From NCBI GenBank assembly GCA_942491555.1, contig CALOBN010000005.1:124001-188000 (forward strand): a stretch of DNA of 64,000 nt, in the 5' to 3' direction. The DNA comes from Marinihelvus sp942491555 (GTDB lineage Bacteria > Pseudomonadota > Gammaproteobacteria > Xanthomonadales > SZUA-36). The notes beneath the pieces were generated by a model, which ran no database searches, was not told the DNA's origin, and was given only the letters and a program-made list of their open reading frames with translations. The translations under genes and the position numbers were made by a program. This document shows positions 62,406 to 64,000 of this stretch, one piece after another. The first letter of the stretch is position 1; each line of letters starts with the position of its first letter.

Positions 62406-64000
62406 TTATTCCAGGCCCAGATCGAGGTAGCGGGACAGGTGAATGTCCCGCGGGTTATCGAGATATCCACGCACGTCCGGATTCACCAGGTGGCGGGAAA
62501 CGTAATAGTAAAGCGGGATCACGGGCGTGTCCTGCAACAGCATGGTTTCTGCCTGTTGCAGCACGTCCAGGCGCTGCGCGCCGTTGAGCGTGGCGGCAAG
62601 GTCCAGTAGCTGGTCAAAATCCGGGTTGTCATAAAAGGTGTTGTTCAGCGCATTATCGGCCCGGAACAGGTCCAGAAACGACACCGGGTCGGCATAGTCT
62701 GCTATCCAGCCACCGCGGAAAGCCTGGGTTCGAATCCCCTGGCGCCGGTTGTTTACGAACACCATCCATTCCTCATGGAGCAGATCCGTGTTCACGCCCA
62801 GCACCTGCTTCCACATGGCGGCAACCGCCACGGCCATCCGCCGGTGTTGCGTTGAAGTATTGAAGCGGAGCTCCAGGCGCAGGGGCTGGCGCTCGCTGTA
62901 ACCAGCTCGCGCATACAGCTCACGGGCCTCGGCCTCGCGTGCTGCCTTATCCAGACCCTCGGCCGGATCACCTGGTGACACAAAGCCGGCCAGGCCGCGC
63001 GGCACAATCGTCCAGGCAGGCAGCTCACCGGCACCCATAACCACGCGGGTTAACGTTTCCCGGTCTATGGCCAGCGACAGGGCGCGGCGCAGGTCCGGCT
63101 GACCTTGAAGCGGTGGGCGGGACAGATTTAGCCCCAGCCAAAAGCTGCCGATATAAGGCGAGATTCGCAATGCCTCGGGATAATGCTCAAGCAACCAGTC
63201 ATGGCGCCCGGGTGGAATGGTCTCCGTGATATCGACTTCGCCGGCCCGAAAGCGCGATAACTCCGCACCCGGGTCCTCGATGGTGACGTACATCACCTCG
63301 TCCAGCGCGATATCATTTGCCGCGTAATAGCGGGGATTGGGCCGCAGCGTGATGTGCGAGCGTGGCACCTGCTCGTCCAGCAGCCAGGCGCCACTGACCG
63401 GCCGGCCGGCAACATCACCAGGCTCAGTGCCTGCAGCGGACGGGTGCAGCGGAAAGGACACCGGATGGGTCAGCAGTTCGAGAAACCAGGGCGTGGGCTG
63501 TTCAAGATCAACCTCCAGCGTTTGCTCATCGATAGCCCGAATACCCAGAACAAGCGGGTCCGCGTCACCAGCCAGCACTTCACGGGCACGGCTTACCGGT
63601 GCCAGCAGGCTGGCAGTGCGCGCCTGGGTCGCCGGTGCCAGCGCCATGCGCCACCCGCGCACGAAATCGCCGGCGTGAACCTGGTCACCGTTGGACCAGA
63701 GCGCATCAGTGCGCAGCTCGAACCGGTAACGCAAACCACCCTCGTCAACGCTCCAGCCCCGTGCAATGCCAGGGACAAGTTCACCGGCGGCATCAAAAGT
63801 CACCAGGCCCTCGTTAAGATCCCGCAGCACCTGCAATGCGGCCAGCCCTTGCGCCTGGTGAATATCCAGGGAATCGGGCTCCGGCCCGAGGCCGCGGGTA
63901 AGGACTTTATCGGCCGCCAGAGCCGGCGGCAGAAACCCGGCAAACGTCAGCAAAATCAGGCAAAGCAAGACGCCGGCGCGACGGATCGCACACCGGGTCA
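62406..64000 (-). CDS. Second OppA-type peptide-binding protein (5' end outside window)
   Basis: At least 520 residues; the frame stays open to the window end. A TTG at 63968 is available, but the residues before it (RCAIRRAGV) supply the basic start of a signal peptide ending FLPPALAA, so the true start is probably beyond 64000. Same Family-5 fold: LGPEPDSLDIHQAQG, RTDALWSNGDQVHAGDF, WIADYADPVSFLDLF. It is soluble rather than lipid-anchored and clearly paralogous to the neighbouring OppA, so the operon carries two receptors. Confidence 0.93.
   Translation of the reverse strand, partial: TRCAIRRAGVLLCLILLTFAGFLPPALAADKVLTRGLGPEPDSLDIHQAQGLAALQVLRDLNEGLVTFDAAGELVPGIARGWSVDEGGLRYRFELRTDALWSNGDQVHAGDFVRGWRMALAPATQARTASLLAPVSRAREVLAGDADPLVLGIRAIDEQTLEVDLEQPTPWFLELLTHPVSFPLHPSAAGTEPGDVAGRPVSGAWLLDEQVPRSHITLRPNPRYYAANDIALDEVMYVTIEDPGAELSRFRAGEVDITETIPPGRHDWLLEHYPEALRISPYIGSFWLGLNLSRPPLQGQPDLRRALSLAIDRETLTRVVMGAGELPAWTIVPRGLAGFVSPGDPAEGLDKAAREAEARELYARAGYSERQPLRLELRFNTSTQHRRMAVAVAAMWKQVLGVNTDLLHEEWMVFVNNRRQGIRTQAFRGGWIADYADPVSFLDLFRADNALNNTFYDNPDFDQLLDLAATLNGAQRLDVLQQAETMLLQDTPVIPLYYYVSRHLVNPDVRGYLDNPRDIHLSRYLDLGLE

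Overview
The window looks like chromosomal DNA of a GC-rich gammaproteobacterium. Evidence: the gene order rsmG-parA-parB-atpIBEFHAGDC, gammaproteobacterial markers such as ycgL, acs and a tatABC operon, and proteins typical of Xanthomonadales/Wenzhouxiangella-like lineages (IPTL-type C-terminal sorting tails, a cyclophilin fused to a 'SGQGFF' domain, a beta-helix protein ending in an 'FADGFE' tail). The lineage is an inference from gene content. I saw no tRNA, rRNA, CRISPR array, complete insertion sequence or prophage.

Layout. 0-11 kb: a truncated YadGH-type exporter, an alpha/beta-hydrolase operon with a NatAB-type exporter, a secreted amidohydrolase, queD, an IPTL-tailed secreted protein, tatABC, a BPSS1780-like membrane protein and a rhomboid protease. 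11.1-13.6 kb: acs, preceded by a highly structured repeat region and followed by a 14-bp tandem array. 13.7-18.3 kb: an accessory module on the minus strand made of a TIR-TM-TPR gene split by a frameshift, a lipoprotein, and a SLOG-domain four-TM protein. 18.4-27.5 kb: ycgL, then a minus-strand block with a hydroxyacid dehydrogenase, orphan exbD, an ATP-grasp / 7TM inactive transglutaminase / aspartyl protease trio, a class II amidotransferase, glmS and glmU. 27.6-45.6 kb: mixed metabolic and secreted proteins (two S9 peptidases, XdhC and a MobA-like transferase, ICMT-like, GDSL, carbonic anhydrase, EamA, DUF4920, YceI-like, amidohydrolase, beta-helix protein, cytochrome c, a PycTM-type membrane protein, cyclophilin, PurU, a second IPTL protein) and an RHS remnant. 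45.6-53 kb: the complete ATP synthase operon. 53-56 kb: OsmC, parB, parA, rsmG. 56-64 kb: a lipoprotein and an oligopeptide ABC operon with two substrate-binding proteins; the second runs off the window.

The most interesting stretch is the TIR / lipoprotein / SLOG-TM module at 13.7-18.3 kb. It pairs an NAD-related signalling domain with a nucleotide-ligand sensor joined to membrane helices, the same logic as Thoeris, but in an arrangement I cannot match to a named system. A second possible defence-type protein is an orphan PycTM (Pycsar effector-like) protein at 42 kb beside a cyclophilin. The two are far apart, so I do not treat them as one system.

Many minus-strand operons show ATGA or GTGA stop/start overlaps. 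Several genes on that strand are preceded by a perfect TATAAT box, giving some direct support for their start positions.
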